In this document: one piece after another, positions 36,361 through 47,565 of the stretch
How the letters are laid out: each line of letters opens with the position of its first letter
Numbering within the stretch: position 1 is the stretch's first letter
From: Biomphalaria glabrata
Lineage: Eukaryota > Mollusca > Gastropoda > Planorbidae
Direction: 5' to 3'
NCBI RefSeq assembly: GCF_947242115.1
Contig: NC_074711.1
Location: 38,717,265 to 38,781,264 of the forward strand
Length of the DNA: 64,000 bases
The notes under the pieces: generated by a model
What the model was told of the DNA's origin: nothing
The model's database searches: none
Seen by the model: only the letters and a program-made list of their open reading frames with translations
Position numbers and translations under genes: made by a program

Positions 36361-39300
36361 TTAAGCTTGTTCAATCTCAATGAGCACACCATCACAATCT
36401 TTGGGATGAAGGAAGACAACAGGTTTACCATGGGCTCCAATTTTGGGCTCCTCGCTAAGTATCCGAATTTTATTCTTTTTAAAATCTTTGATTGCTTCCT
36501 GAATATCATCTACCTAAAATGGAAACAAACATCTTAGTAAACAAAAACATATGTGTGTTGGGAAAAAAAAAAAAAGAGCAAAAAAAAATAAAAATAGTGG
36601 CCCACCTCAATGCAGATGTGATGCATTCCTCCTGACTTGTTTTTGTTTAAGAAGGATTGGACTGGACTATTCTCCCCAAGTGGTTGAAGGAGCTAACAAA
36701 ATGAGATAACAGACTCATCAACTTTTTTATTATTTCAAACAAAATTATAAAGCAGAAACAAATAATGCTAAATACCAACTTATTTCAAAATGACAATAGA
36801 ACAAAATCATGACTTATATAATTTTGATGTTAGGAATTCTGTAGTCCGTGTTTCAGAAAATGAGATTTTAATGTAAAATATTTTATTTATAAATGGAAAA
36901 AAAAAGGCCTGAATATATAAATAAAACACCCAAAAAGTTCATTTTATTTTAAAACTTAAAGCTATTTAATTAGTAAATAAAGAATCTATAACATTTTCTT
37001 CATTTCTAACTGAAAACTTAATAAATGGACAAGTCATCCAACCATTAATATCAAGTCCTGTAGGTGTCTTCAAGTAGAGAACAAAAATTGTTCCACCTTG
37101 CACCTTTCATGCTAGCATGATGTTATGACATTACATCTTTGATCAGGTCACAATCTGACCTGACCTGTGTCAACTCCTCTCTTGTTTGAACAGTTTATAA
37201 CAAGAGACTAGCTGCCTTCAATAGGAAAACAAACATTCATTGACCAAGTAGAACATATTATTGAAATAAAGATTTGGTAGTAATAAAATGTATCAAGTTA
37301 CCTCAATTTTGGCTTCACCAAGTTGAACAAATACTACTGTTACTCCATGCTCTGGGAGTGCCTACCAAAATTTGACACAAACAAGATTAATGTTATTTTA
37401 TTTATTTTTTTCATTCATAATTTTTAAAAAGCATACCTTTAGAAATTTTGTAACAATGACAATGTTATATTTTAAAGTAAAGTTAGATATTGGTCTGAGT
37501 TAAGCAAAGCAAGCCAAGGGACAGAAACTCCATGAACGCGGTGGATCTTGATTTTAAAAACACTATAAATTTGTCACAAGGAAACTATTATAGAAATAAT
37601 TGTTACTTTCAAGAACTAAGCCTACCTTTGGGGTTCGGGGAAAAAAAACATGAAACAACGGTGTGGATATCAACTATGAACTACAAACCATCAATAACAA
37701 AATCCTATCTTTTATATTCAAAATGTAAATTAAACGCAATTGATTGTGGTCAGTGCAAGTTATGTGAAAATGGGTGAGATATTGTTTCTTGCCTGCCTGA
37801 TTACGGATAAATAATGCTTGATAGTTACAATTGGTACAGAAAATTAAAAAAACATTACAAAAGTAATACCTGCTTTGAACTAACTTTTCCTTTTAAAACA
37901 TCTCTGTAAAGTGCAGCACTTTTATCAAGATCTGGCGTTACTAGAGCAACATGGTTTAGTTTTCCTAAATTCCATGTCTGAAAATCAAAACTGACTTGAA
38001 AATTGGATTTATTGGAAAAGAAAGGAATAACTCTGTTTGAAAAAATTAAAATACTATTACAACTAAAAGCAGTAGTGTATCAGCATATAAAGTACTTTAT
38101 AAAGTAACTCTCAGCAAAAGAAAAACATTAAATTAAAAACATAGAAGACATGAATGATGAGGAAAAGTAACAAACTTGTTAGTTCAATAACCAAATAAAG
38201 CATAAGGACAGAAATTCTGTCAATTAACCCAAAAATTAAGTAGTCTTCTATCAACTTGTCTTTAAAATCCCTTAAGGCTTGAATGAGTGGAGACTACTCA
38301 TAAAATTGTTAAGCTGCTCTATCATCATCACTATTTTATTCAAGCATATTACAGACTAGTTTCAGTCAAATAAAATAAAACAATGTGTAGCAATATTTTA
38401 AATGACAAAAACATGTTCTATCCACACACTAATATTGCTTTTGGAATTTAAATCATGTAGACTACAAGGCTGTCTGGTCATGCGGTATGTGCAATGTACT
38501 GAGCTTGGCCTTCTGGATAGTCTATTGCCATGCCCATTATCATCCCCAATTGTCCTGTGGGAGGTTTGAACTATGATGTAGATTATCTTCAACTCTGAAG
38601 GCACATCCGAAAGGTAAAACATTTTACAAATAGATAATGTTTAATAAAATATTTTCTTTTTAACATAAAGATTATAATAATAACTAAATGGATAATGTGT
38701 ATCTAGGAAAAAAAATATATACAAAACCATCAAAAGACCAGTACCATGTATGTAAGTGAAACCTGGATGCTGACAGAAACACCAGAAAACCTGCCAAATA
38801 TTAAGTAAAGAAAAATCCTTAGAAGGGTTTATCAAACCATACTTGATGAAAGCAGATGGAGGACGCACACTAACCAAGAGATAAACCAGTTATATGTAGA
38901 CCACTCCATAGTGATGGAAATAAAAAAAGAACAGATTACTTAAGGTAGGTCACCTCAAAAAAATGTCAAAGAACAGAGAAGCAAAGATAGTATACCAGCA
39001 AAAAACAAAAGTCAGACGTCCCAAAGGCAGATCATGAATACCATGGCTGGATGATTAGAGGTAGATCTACAAGGTTCGGGCATGGAGACAAAAAGCACAG
39101 GATCTAGATTAAATGGAAAGATGTGTTGAAGCAGGCCAGGGCCCATGACCTGTAGAGACTCTGGGATGGATGATGTTTGTACCCCTCAACTCAAGAAAAC
39201 ATAGCGATATTATAACAGAAGTTAAATAGAGTTGTGAGGTTCATAACAAAGGAATAATTACATTTGACTCGAGTAACACCATTAGTAAAATTACTAAATT

Positions 39301-42300
39301 TAGAGACACTTCAGGACAGAAGACTAAAAAGTAAAGTAGCAATAATGCATAAACACTGAACCATAACTTACAAATACAAAAACACAGCCTGATGAAATAC
39401 TCTCAGAATGACAAAAAAGATAAAGGCACATTTCTTATTCCATAAGCTAGGACAAAGCCTTAAAATTTAAGTGCTCCTTCTTCTCTAGTGCATTTAAGCA
39501 CTGAACAGGTTGCCATAATCAGCTGAGAAAATCAATGACATAGCAGTGTTTTAAGTCTCTTATTATAATGCATGACTAGATTAACACATGGAAATACCCA
39601 GGACATAGAAATCTAATTTTTATTGGAGCATGTCTTTCCCAGAGAGATATCTTGTTTAAGGCAAACAAAACAAAAAAAAATTAAACATACTAATTCATGG
39701 TAAACAGGTTTAAACCTAAAACTGGTAATGAATAGTTCATAATCAGAAGACACAACATTTTCAGTCTCACCTTCATGCAGTTTTGTCCAGTATGAACATG
39801 TTTAACTTGTTGTAAGCACTGCAAATAATTGATAAAAATGGAATTAGGGTATGAAAATATAGTAGATTTTATAATTACAAATTATATTGTTGCAAAGCAA
39901 TCAATGTATGTATAGACATCAGCTTAAGCACCCTCTTAGATCTATATAAGACTTCCAAATAAATGGATTAAAATGCATTTATTGTTCAAGCCACAGGTTT
40001 TCTAACTTTTATTACAGATACCCACCTACTAAAAAATTATGTTAGAGCACCCCAAGCCCCAACCTAAAATTAAACATCTGATCGTTATCTCATCCTGACA
40101 ATCAGCCTAAAAAGACATTATTGTCATCTGGCTCAAACATATCATGACACTAGGCATGTTTGGCTATATATCTAGAGATTTTATATTTTGGATTTGTCTG
40201 CAAAGCACCATTTTTACAAGCAACAGCAGAAATCTGAGCACTCATTCATGAGAAGTGGTTAAAGTCCTGGGAGGAATCCGACAGAGCACATAGTGTCTGG
40301 CAACATATGCATCACCCAGATTGTGATGATCCATGGTGGCAGTTAAGGAGGTCAGAACAAGCAATCATCGCACAGTGTAGGATGGAAGATTGTCCTGTTG
40401 GGGCATACATTGCCTGGTTCCGCCTGAACTATGACTCCCGATGCCGTCACTGTGGAGAGAGCATCGAAACAGTGTTGCATATCTTGTACGAGTGTCCCCA
40501 GCTCCGAGAGCTAAGGGGGGATGTGTCTGAGCAGTCACTTGACTTGTATGGTAGCCGAACTGCCCAGTTTCTTGCCAGAGCACTTCAGGAGGATTAGTCC
40601 TTCCTGCTATGATTTTTCAATAGGAGTTCATCTCAGGTGTGGCATAGGCAGGTAGTGTTCTGTCCATCTTTCTAGCTGCTTGGTTTGATCTGTAATTTTT
40701 TTTCCAGATTTTGATAGAAGGGGGGCAGGCTTAGACACTTTTGGACCTAGGGCCGCTTTAATGCCATCAAACAGAGCTTTACTGTTTCCTAAGTAGAGAC
40801 TTTCTTGAATTCTGTTGCAGGTATCCCTCTAAAAGTTGTTAGCACATTGTCTAGCCGTTTTGAAGGCTTGCAAAGATTTTGGTCTAGACTTTGTCTTGTG
40901 TGCGAGGTGTGCAGATCGCTTTTTCTCAATGCAAGGTTCCATCTGTGCTAGATAATTGCTGAACTGTAGAATTCCCATCTGATAGAGATGTCTGCTTCAT
41001 CACTTATTGGGGGGATTGAACTGTTCAAGAGCTCGCCAAAGCGTGCAGACTTCTCTGGGTCACATACATGGTTGATGTTAATTCGCCTAGTTCTAGGTTG
41101 ACTGGAAGTATAAGCCTTCATGAGAAGTAGTAGGAGGGGCTTTTTAGCCTCACTGGATAGCTACTGCCTTAAGCTGAGCAGCCCTCAGACCATAAAATGC
41201 TATCCCGCCACAGTTTGCCGCACCACTGGGTGCTTGGTGCTAAGAGAAAATCAAAAAGCAAGCTGTTCACCCGCACCTGCCAATATAATCAAAAGAAAAC
41301 AATCAACATTAATGCATTTTGCAAACTGGAACATACGGACAATGTGTCAAGGCTTCAATACTGGCCCTGAACTCCCCACAGACATGCGTCAAACAGCTAT
41401 CATTGACAGAGAACTCAGCAGACTAAACATTGATGTGGCCTGTCTGCAAGAAACCAGACTGGCAGACAATGGATCTCTTACAGAAAGCAACTATACATTC
41501 TACTGGCAAGGAAAACCAGAATAAAGCCCCAGAATACATGGCATCGGCTTTGCAATAAGAAACAGTCTCGTCCCGTGCATTGCGATGTTCCCCATAGGCA
41601 ATGAAAGAGTAGCACACATGAAATTTGCATCACCGCAAGGCAAAACTAATATAATCTGTGCTTACTCACCAGAAGAGGACAAAGATAGATTCATTCAAGC
41701 TCTGGAGGACGTAATTAAAAACATCCCAAAGTCCGAGCACCTCTATATAAATAGAGACTTTTATGCCCGAGTTGGTGCTGGAAATGATGCATGGCCAAAA
41801 TGCTTGGGACCTCATGGTGTTGGCAAAATCAACAAAAATGGCCAAATACATACTTCCCTGGCAAGGAACGCCACAAAGTCTCTTGGCAGCACCCACGCTC
41901 AAAAAGGTGGCACCAGCTTGACTTCTGCATCACTCGAAGGATGGATCTGAAAAGTGTCATCATACCATAGTGCGGACTGCAACTCAGACCATTCACTAGT
42001 ACTAAGTAAGATCAAACTATTTCTCAAGAATTAATTAAATTAAATGCTTATGAAACTCATGTAGTAGATCAAGATCTATAAAACAAAAGTAGGTACATTT
42101 CACATTTGATGATTCATTTAAATGAAGGAACAAGGTCATCTTGTAGAACACCCAATATTCAAAATTCTAACTATAAATAGAGTTCCTTGAGCCACCAGAG
42201 GTCAGAATTGTATTTTAAGTTGCCCTTGAGAATTAATGAGATGACTCCACTCAACACTTACACAGTGACTATATAACTCTAGATTTATGATACTAGTCTA

Positions 42301-42975
42301 ATCTACAATATAGTAGCCTATAATTATAATATAATATTATATTTAAACATATATTTTAATATAGAGTTAGGCCTATATATTAAGGTCTATACAGATTATA
42401 GATCTATAAAATCTACTTTATACAGATCTTCATATTAAACTTATAATAGTTATAATGATAAATCTACTGTTTTAATTTTGCATTTATCTAGATTTTTAAT
42501 CTAGATCTATAGAATAGATCTAGGACTAAGAGGATACTTATTAATAGATTTTTCTAGATCTAATGAATGGAGTAATAGCAAAATGTCTATACTATTATTA
42601 TGTAGATATAGGTTTCTGCTATTAGAGATAGCTCTAGCCTAGGATACAGTCTTAAATTAATTATTTTTTTGCTACAAACAATACTTTTTTAAAATTTATA
42701 AAAGATAATAGAGTGTAAAATCTAGATCGCTGAAACAGCTGAACAAAGTGTAGAAAATAAAAAAAGAAGGTTGAAAAATGTATTTTCCCTATATTAGGAC
42801 TCAAACTTGTTCATATATTCTTATTTTTTAAGAACACAACATTAGTTTTTTTGGCGACAAAAGTTGACAATTATTTTTGATTAATGGACAATTTTGCTGC
42901 TGTCTTAAGCGGGCCATGTCCTTGACACCTTACGCTTGCAACACTGGGCATCATTATTGCATCGTTTTGGTTCAT
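36361..42975 (-). CDS. MCEE: Methylmalonyl-CoA epimerase, mitochondrial; first exon tentative
   Basis: MCEE interconverts D- and L-methylmalonyl-CoA in the mitochondrial propionate pathway and is a vicinal oxygen chelate protein. Supported minus-strand exons: 39818-39771, 37977-37870, 37361-37302, 36692-36606, 36513-36361, all GT-AG and phase 0 at each join; 151 codons plus stop. They read GKLNHVALVTPDLDKSAALY, LPEHGVTVVFVQLG, SGGMHHICIE and KIGAHGKPVVFLHPKDCDGV, ending LIEIEQA. Metal ligands expected in the family are present: His in LNHVA, His in GMHHI, Glu in LIEIEQ. The first in-window exon has no usable start. A candidate start exon 42975-42934 (14 codons, MNQNDAIMMPSVAS, then GTAAGG) joins in phase and gives 165 residues, close to the human 176, but its targeting signal is unconvincing. 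If wrong, the gene starts elsewhere to the right. Confidence 0.9.
38465..38632 (+). mobile_element. tRNA-derived SINE, family 2 (diverged)
   Basis: GGCTGTCTGGTCATGCGGT, GTGGGAGGTTTGAACTA and GATTATCTTCAACTCTGAAGG follow the family-2 order. The B-box part is degraded. It lies in MCEE intron 2. Confidence 0.7.
38740..39180 (+). mobile_element. LINE fragment (post-reverse-transcriptase region)
   Basis: Plus frames give YVSETWMLTETPENLPNIK, then RKILRRVYQTI and EINQLYVDHSIVM, the familiar YGSETWTLTKxxExxL...ERKxLRRIxG arrangement of LINE polymerases. GHLKKMSKNREAKIVYQQ and a WRQKAQDLD block follow. Several stops and frame breaks show that it is dead. It lies in MCEE intron 2. Confidence 0.75.
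39250..39610 (+). mobile_element. LINE 3' fragment, paralogous to 48440-48790
   Basis: GAGACACTTCAGGACAGAAG, CATTTCTTATTCCAT, AAGTGCTCCTTCTTC and ATGCATGACTAGATT occur here and at 48440-48790 in the same order. Frames read LETLQDRR and later a CSFF-type motif, as in the C-terminal part of CR1/Jockey-like reverse transcriptases. It lies in MCEE intron 2. Confidence 0.65.
40200..40600 (+). mobile_element. C-terminal end of an RNase H-bearing LINE
   Basis: The frame 40307-40597 has DDPWWQLRRSEQAIIAQCR, VGAYIAWFRLNYDSRCRHCG and VLHILYECPQLREL, parallel to the C-terminal block of the LINE at 9660-10560. It ends at a stop codon at 40595-40597, so the native 3' end of the ORF is kept. It lies in MCEE intron 1 and abuts the RTE-like element. 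Confidence 0.75.
40620..42035. mobile_element. RTE-like LINE with 5' inversion (endonuclease part flipped)
   Basis: The segment 41120-40640 reads on the minus strand as RTRRININHVCDPEKSARFG, EKKRSAHLAHKTKS, GNSKALFDGIKAALGPK and QTKQLERWTEHY, the linker and start of the polymerase region. The segment 41310-42033 reads on the plus strand as the endonuclease: HFANWNIRTM, LNIDVACLQETRL and finally NSDHSLVLSKIKLF. The 5' half is thus inverted against the 3' half, as in twin-priming insertions. It has frame breaks. It lies in MCEE intron 1. Confidence 0.8.
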
Positions 42976-43384
42976 ATTCTTTTGGTATCAAGACAAGTGG
43001 TACGGTACCATACCATTTAATATTTGTGCGTTAACAAAATGGGAGAGTTGAAGAGACAAAAAGTGTAGAAACTTTCAGAAAAAGGGGACAGACTTTTGCT
43101 TTTTTTGGGGGAACATGATAATAAATCAACATGTTTGATTTCTACAGAAAATGTAGCTGTTTTTATAGAACATAACATAACAGGCATTGTAAAACAAACA
43201 TTTAAAAAATATGACGCATTGTTGGTTTGAGCCGCAAAGAAAAGGTTGCTAATTTGAGTGAGTTGACATGATTATTTACCAAAAAGGGACAAGAAAACGA
43301 GTTGGCGGTAAGGGCAAAATACAGATTCTCTCACATTATAAGTTAAGAAATGAAGAGTAAAAAAGTGCTTGCTAGAAGTAAAAA

Positions 43385-43612
43385 TAATTAAATTTCCTCT
43401 TACAGACTTTGCGATCTATGGGGCATATGATGTTAAGGTTATCTGTTTCTATGGCCAACGGTTGATGAGCAGGGTGTCATGTGGCCAGCACAACGACCAA
43501 GGGCTTATACTTTCCCCAACTAAAGTCACATACCCATTAAAGTTGGTTGAATTCAGGGGAGTCCTTAAAATCCTGAAGTTCAAAATCCCAGTCTTCATGG
43601 AATTGTCTTCCA
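43385..43612 (-). mobile_element. tRNA-derived SINE, family 1, head missing
   Basis: Body phrases GCGATCTATGGGGCA, GTCATGTGGCCAGCACAACG and ACTTTCCCCAACTAAAGTC (plus) match other family-1 copies. The tRNA-like head is absent. It seems inserted just ahead of the hAT coding remnant. Confidence 0.75.
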
Positions 43613-43624
43613 CATTGCTACAGT

Positions 43625-44150
43625 GAAGTGAAAAAGTTGGCAATTGGAGTGCTAACTATATTGGGATCGACATATTTATGCGAGCAAGCGTTCTTTTGCA
43701 TGAATACAATTAAAAGTAAAGTAAGAAGCCAACCTATAATTGAAAATTTAGAGTCATGTTTGAAACTAAAAACAACAAGTGATGAGCCAGATGTATCCAA
43801 ACTTTCTAAAACCAAAGCCATCGCTCCCATTGAATTTGTTTGCTCATTTTTTTTTTATTGAAGTACAAGTTAGTGTTGTACGTAAATGTTTAATTCTTTT
43901 AATTTATTTACATACATAATAAGTAATTATCTAATAATCCCATATATTGTATAATTTGTTGTGAAAAACACTAGTCATATATAGATATTTTTCTTATGAA
44001 TAAATAGATTCGTTATTATTTATCAAAGAACTTTATTTATCTGAGTACTATTTATAGTTGGGAAGAAAAAAACTTTGTGGCTCTTTAAAAACTTTGAAAT
44101 TTTGTAAATTGCTAATGTTTGGCTCTTCCTCAAAACTCAAAAGGTTGCTG

Positions 44151-44186
<36 letters not shown>
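43625..44186 (+). mobile_element. hAT transposon 3' remnant with dimerisation domain
   Basis: The plus frame includes LAIGVLTILGSTYLCEQAFF, then CMNTIKSKVRSQ and ENLESCLKL, the C-terminal hAT dimerisation motif (FGSTYLCExxFSxMNxxKSKxRxxLxxExLxxxLRL). The open frame ends at 43861. The non-coding 3' part runs to CTCAAAAGGTTGCTGACCCC at 44155, a typical hAT end, which runs into a C homopolymer (44152-44186). The 5' part is missing. Confidence 0.75.
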
Positions 44187-44187
<1 letters not shown>

Positions 44188-45111
44188 TTTCTAGACTATA
44201 AACTAAAAATATCTAAATCTATTATATTTTATATACTAGAAATCACAGTCACAAAATATAAATAACATAATAAAAATATCAATATCTGTGGTAGCACTAA
44301 TCCACTATTACTATTATTTTAATATTTTCTATATATCTTTGTCTTTATTTTTATAGATTGGAGCTAGATCTAGATTAGATCATTTTTTTTAAATCTACCT
44401 TAACTGGCTCAACAGTGTGAGAGTTAAGAATTCTGACAGCTGATCGTTGAATATGTCTGAGAAAGTAAAACATCCTTGAACTTTTGAACCTGTAAAATTT
44501 TTAAATTAATAAAATACTCTGTAACTCTTTCGAACTCTTCGTCTTCTCTTTTCAAATTAGAAAAATGTGAAAAAAGATCTAAAACTTTATACTTCTACAT
44601 TCTACAGATCTAGATTAAAAGACTAGTCATATAGAGACACAGCTATAATCAAGCGTCTAGACCTAGATTCAAATAATGTTATCTGGACCTAGATGTAGAT
44701 GTCTAGATGTAGATTCAATGCCAATGCCTTTGTTTTTATGACTTTGTAAAACTTCTTTCGTTACTGTTGTTATACCTAGAGACGTTTTGATGATAAGGGG
44801 AAACTACTATGAAATAAAATCCAAGAACCCTTATATATATATTAACCCTTCCCCCCAGACATAAACTGATAAACTAGATCTATGTAGTATGTATGAATTG
44901 TATGTCTAAGGCTATAAGCTCTCTCGTAAAATAATAGGCCTATCTTTATACTGCAAACAGCAAGGAAAAAATCTAGAAAATTTTACCCGACCAGAATTCT
45001 TGAAATTTTAACACTGTAGTTTGTAGGCCTATCTTTTAAAAAAAATTGAACACCAGGTCGTTGTGTTTTTTATTTTACATTTTTTTAGACAATAATTTCC
45101 GTTGTCCTTAT

Positions 45112-45180
45112 CAGTGGCATCACTAGGGGGTGGGCCGGGTCAAACCCAATAGGGGATATCGACCAAGTGGACTTAAAAAA
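45112..45180 (+). mobile_element. hAT-like terminal inverted repeat end
   Basis: CAGTGGCATCACTAGGGGG resembles the CAGTGGCGTAGCTAGGGGG ends of many non-autonomous hAT elements. No partner end was found. Confidence 0.4.
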
Positions 45181-45344
45181 AAATAATTTAAAAATGTCAG
45201 ATTAAAAAGCTTATTCGAATCTATGTATATATATAATTCTCCTCTTCCCTCAAGAGTTTGGACGAGAAGAAGAAGTAAAGAAAAGATCACTCTCTTATTT
45301 CTGCGGATAGTCACCCCACAAAAAAACAAGAGGGGGGGGGGGGG

Positions 45345-45460
45345 GGAGAACACGTCGGTATTCACATCTGGACTGTCAAACCCTGCTCGCTCGTATCCCC
45401 CTTCGTCCTGCGGGAGGTTTGGACTAGGAAGTAAAGTATCTTCAACTCTAAACACTAAAT
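45345..45460 (+). mobile_element. tRNA-derived SINE, family 2 (5'-incomplete)
   Basis: CTGGACTGTC, AAACCCTGCTCGCTCGTATC, GCGGGAGGTTTGGACTAGG and TATCTTCAACTCT follow the family-2 order. Only part of the tRNA-like head remains, next to a G run at 45332-45346. Confidence 0.7.
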
Positions 45461-45546
45461 AGCAGCGCCGGACTTAACCATTGTGACTAAGATGTCATGG
45501 AAAGAGAATTAGTATATCTACTATATATATTTACAGGTCACTATAC

Positions 45547-46223
45547 CAGGGCCGGACTTAACCATTGTGGGTCCCTATGCGAAACGGATTTCGCGGGGCC
45601 ATGTTTGGGTAGGGAAGCGGACAATAAGTGAAATTTAAGTGTTTGAATTAGAAAATAAATTCGTCTATGCATTTTATTCATTTTTTACTACGTAGCCTAC
45701 ATAATTACTTTACGAGCCTTGCGTGTAGCAAAGTCTTAGGCCTACAGTATATCATAATTCTGTTTCCTACATTTATCACGCTCAATAGCATGAATTACCA
45801 AATGTTTCAATCTATCTTTGAGAATTGTTGACCTCAGACCTCAAGTAATTCTTCATTAGTCTGAAGCGCAAGAAGCTTCTTTCACCAGATTACCCAATTA
45901 CGCTTATGCATAATGCCGTTTTTATTTATCGCGCGTTGGATTGGTGTTTTCCATATTGAATGACACCCCAAAATGACAACTTTTGACTATATATTTCCAT
46001 ATATTTTATGGACTTTTTCGTATATTTTGCAATTTCGGAGATTTCCAGGAGCTCCTGGTAAATCGATAGGATAATATGGCGCGAGAAATTTTAAGTTATA
46101 AAATGGTTTAATTTAATAATTTATACACATTGAATTAGAGCGACTCCTATGAAAGTGCGGGTTCTATGAAAGTGTGGGGCCCACTGCGGTCGCATAGGTC
46201 GCAGTGTCCTAAGGCTTGCCCTG
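45547..46223 (-). mobile_element. 677-bp hAT deletion derivative with transposase C-terminus
   Basis: The ends are CAGGGCCGGACTTAACCATTG and, inverted from the other side, CAGGGCAAGCCTTAGGACACTG, which are similar. The minus strand near 45880-45720 reads ERSFLRFRLMKNYLRSEVNN, then after one frame break RLKHLVIHAIERDKCRK. This is the hAT dimerisation block (ERSFSxLxLIKxYLRSxMxxxRLxxLxILSIE) of the ZMYM/DUF4371 type. A second copy of the terminus (CAGCGCCGGACTTAACCATTG) lies at 45473, so another truncated element sits beside it. Confidence 0.75.
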
Positions 46224-46439
46224 CAAAATAGCGGCGTAGGCTACGTACGCCACCGGTCGACTAGTAGTTGTATAAACTTAATATTCTTAATGGAGAAATT
46301 ATATAATTTAATTTATCTATAATAAAGTCTTCATATATTATTTGAATAAGCAGTAGTTAGCAGTCAACATTTAGTCGGGGAGATAATTCTTAAATCAACA
46401 AGAAAAACCTTCACTCCTTCAGTTCAGTGAACGAGTGAT

Positions 46440-46900
46440 TTAAAATTTAAATTTTAAATAGAGTCTAGAGATACATCTAGAATCTAGATGTCTAGATCTA
46501 GATTCTAGACTTTATATAGATTAGAATATATATATATTTATATATATTATATATAATATAATTATATATATATATATGAATAGATTTTCAATAGATGCAT
46601 CAAATGCATGTTTAAAGTTTAAATCTAGATTCTAGCTAGAATTCTAGATATCTACATTTTATTTTCAATTTATAATGTTCAATTTATGTTGGCGTACTAT
46701 CTAGAATATCTAGATCTATCTATTCTATGGCAGTATGTGTGTTAGTGTTATGATTTTAATTTTATTTATTTTCGTCTCACTCACCACTGCAGTCTCAGTC
46801 TCATAACACTCAATCATGGATCTAAGACAATCTAAAGTTTAGTCTTTAGACTAAATCTAGATCTAGATCTATGTAATGTAACTTAGCCTTTTTACTAATT
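46440..46900. repeat. Dense TCTAGATC / CTAGAATC palindromic word region with AT repeats
   Basis: TCTAGA, CTAGATCTAG and related palindromic words recur many times, mixed with an AT-repeat patch at 46525-46580. Smaller clusters occur at 17700, 20260, 24010 and 42480. There is no fixed period. Confidence 0.7.
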
Positions 46901-46924
46901 TTTAGGTCATTAAGATTTAAGTAG

Positions 46925-47110
46925 CATAATAATAATAATAATCTTTATTGTCCGTACATACAAAATTTGTCTTACAATTTGACACATTTGTGCATTACAC
47001 CAAACAAAAAACATTATAACTATAAGAAACCAAAGTGTACATTCACACCAGACTCACTCATAATTTACATGTGACAAAGTTTATATCAGATTGTTCTTAT
47101 TTAATGATTT
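46925..47110 (-). mobile_element. Possible LINE 3' tail with ATT-type repeat end
   Basis: On the plus strand it begins with an AATAATAAT run, then CTTTATTGTCCGTACATAC, and continues with TTTGTCTTACAATTTG. Inverted, this is ...GGACAATAAAG plus a short ATT repeat, which is how several LINE 3' ends look. A related but diverged stretch may exist at 9215-9370. Confidence 0.4.
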
Positions 47111-47330
47111 GAACAATCTGATAGATTCTAGATCTACATGTAGTAGTCATCTACTATACAAAGATGACAGTCATAGATGATCTGGATTAATTGATTAATG
47201 ACTAATATTTATAATATATGTATTAAAATTTATATATATATAAATTTTAATAAATACAGAATTTACTGATCAATCTGTCACTTTTATTTAGCTTTTCAAC
47301 TATTTTGGTTAAGACATCTATTGACTCTAC

Positions 47331-47510
47331 TTGGCTGCCTGGTCGTGCGGTTTGCATGCTGGACTGTCGTTCAGATTTATCGATGGTCCCGGGTTCAAAC
47401 CCTGCCCGCTCCCATCCCCGTCGTCCTGCGGGAGGTTTGGACTAGGAAGTAATTATCTTCAACTCTGAAGGAACATCCGAAACATGTGAAACAAACAACA
47501 AACATTTTAC
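47331..47510 (+). mobile_element. tRNA-derived SINE, family 2, directly upstream of PIGO
   Basis: The head GGCTGCCTGGTCGTGCGGTT, B box GGGTTCAAACCC, then GCGGGAGGTTTGGACTAGG and AATTATCTTCAACTCTGAAG are well kept. The tail ends about 55 bases before the PIGO start codon, so the SINE could overlap the PIGO 5' UTR or promoter. Confidence 0.85.
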
Positions 47511-47565
47511 TTAAAAGATCTCGCTAGAGATAAGTAACACTACTGATGCAACAATTATTTCAAGA

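Larger units (their letters stand above)
42976..47565. other. Intergenic region between MCEE and PIGO, filled with transposon pieces
   Basis: No host gene was found. It holds a SINE body (43385), two hAT pieces (43625 and 45547), a 35-base C run, further hAT-like ends (45112, 45473), two family-2 SINEs (45345, 47331), a LINE tail (46925) and a dense stretch of TCTAGATC words (46440-46900). The bases 44190-45110 are AT-rich with nothing recognised. Confidence 0.6.

Noticed and set aside
37532-37777. 81-codon open frame in an MCEE intron
   Set aside because: No family motif apart from a few cysteines, no splice context, and AT-rich codons; probably chance or an unrecognised repeat.
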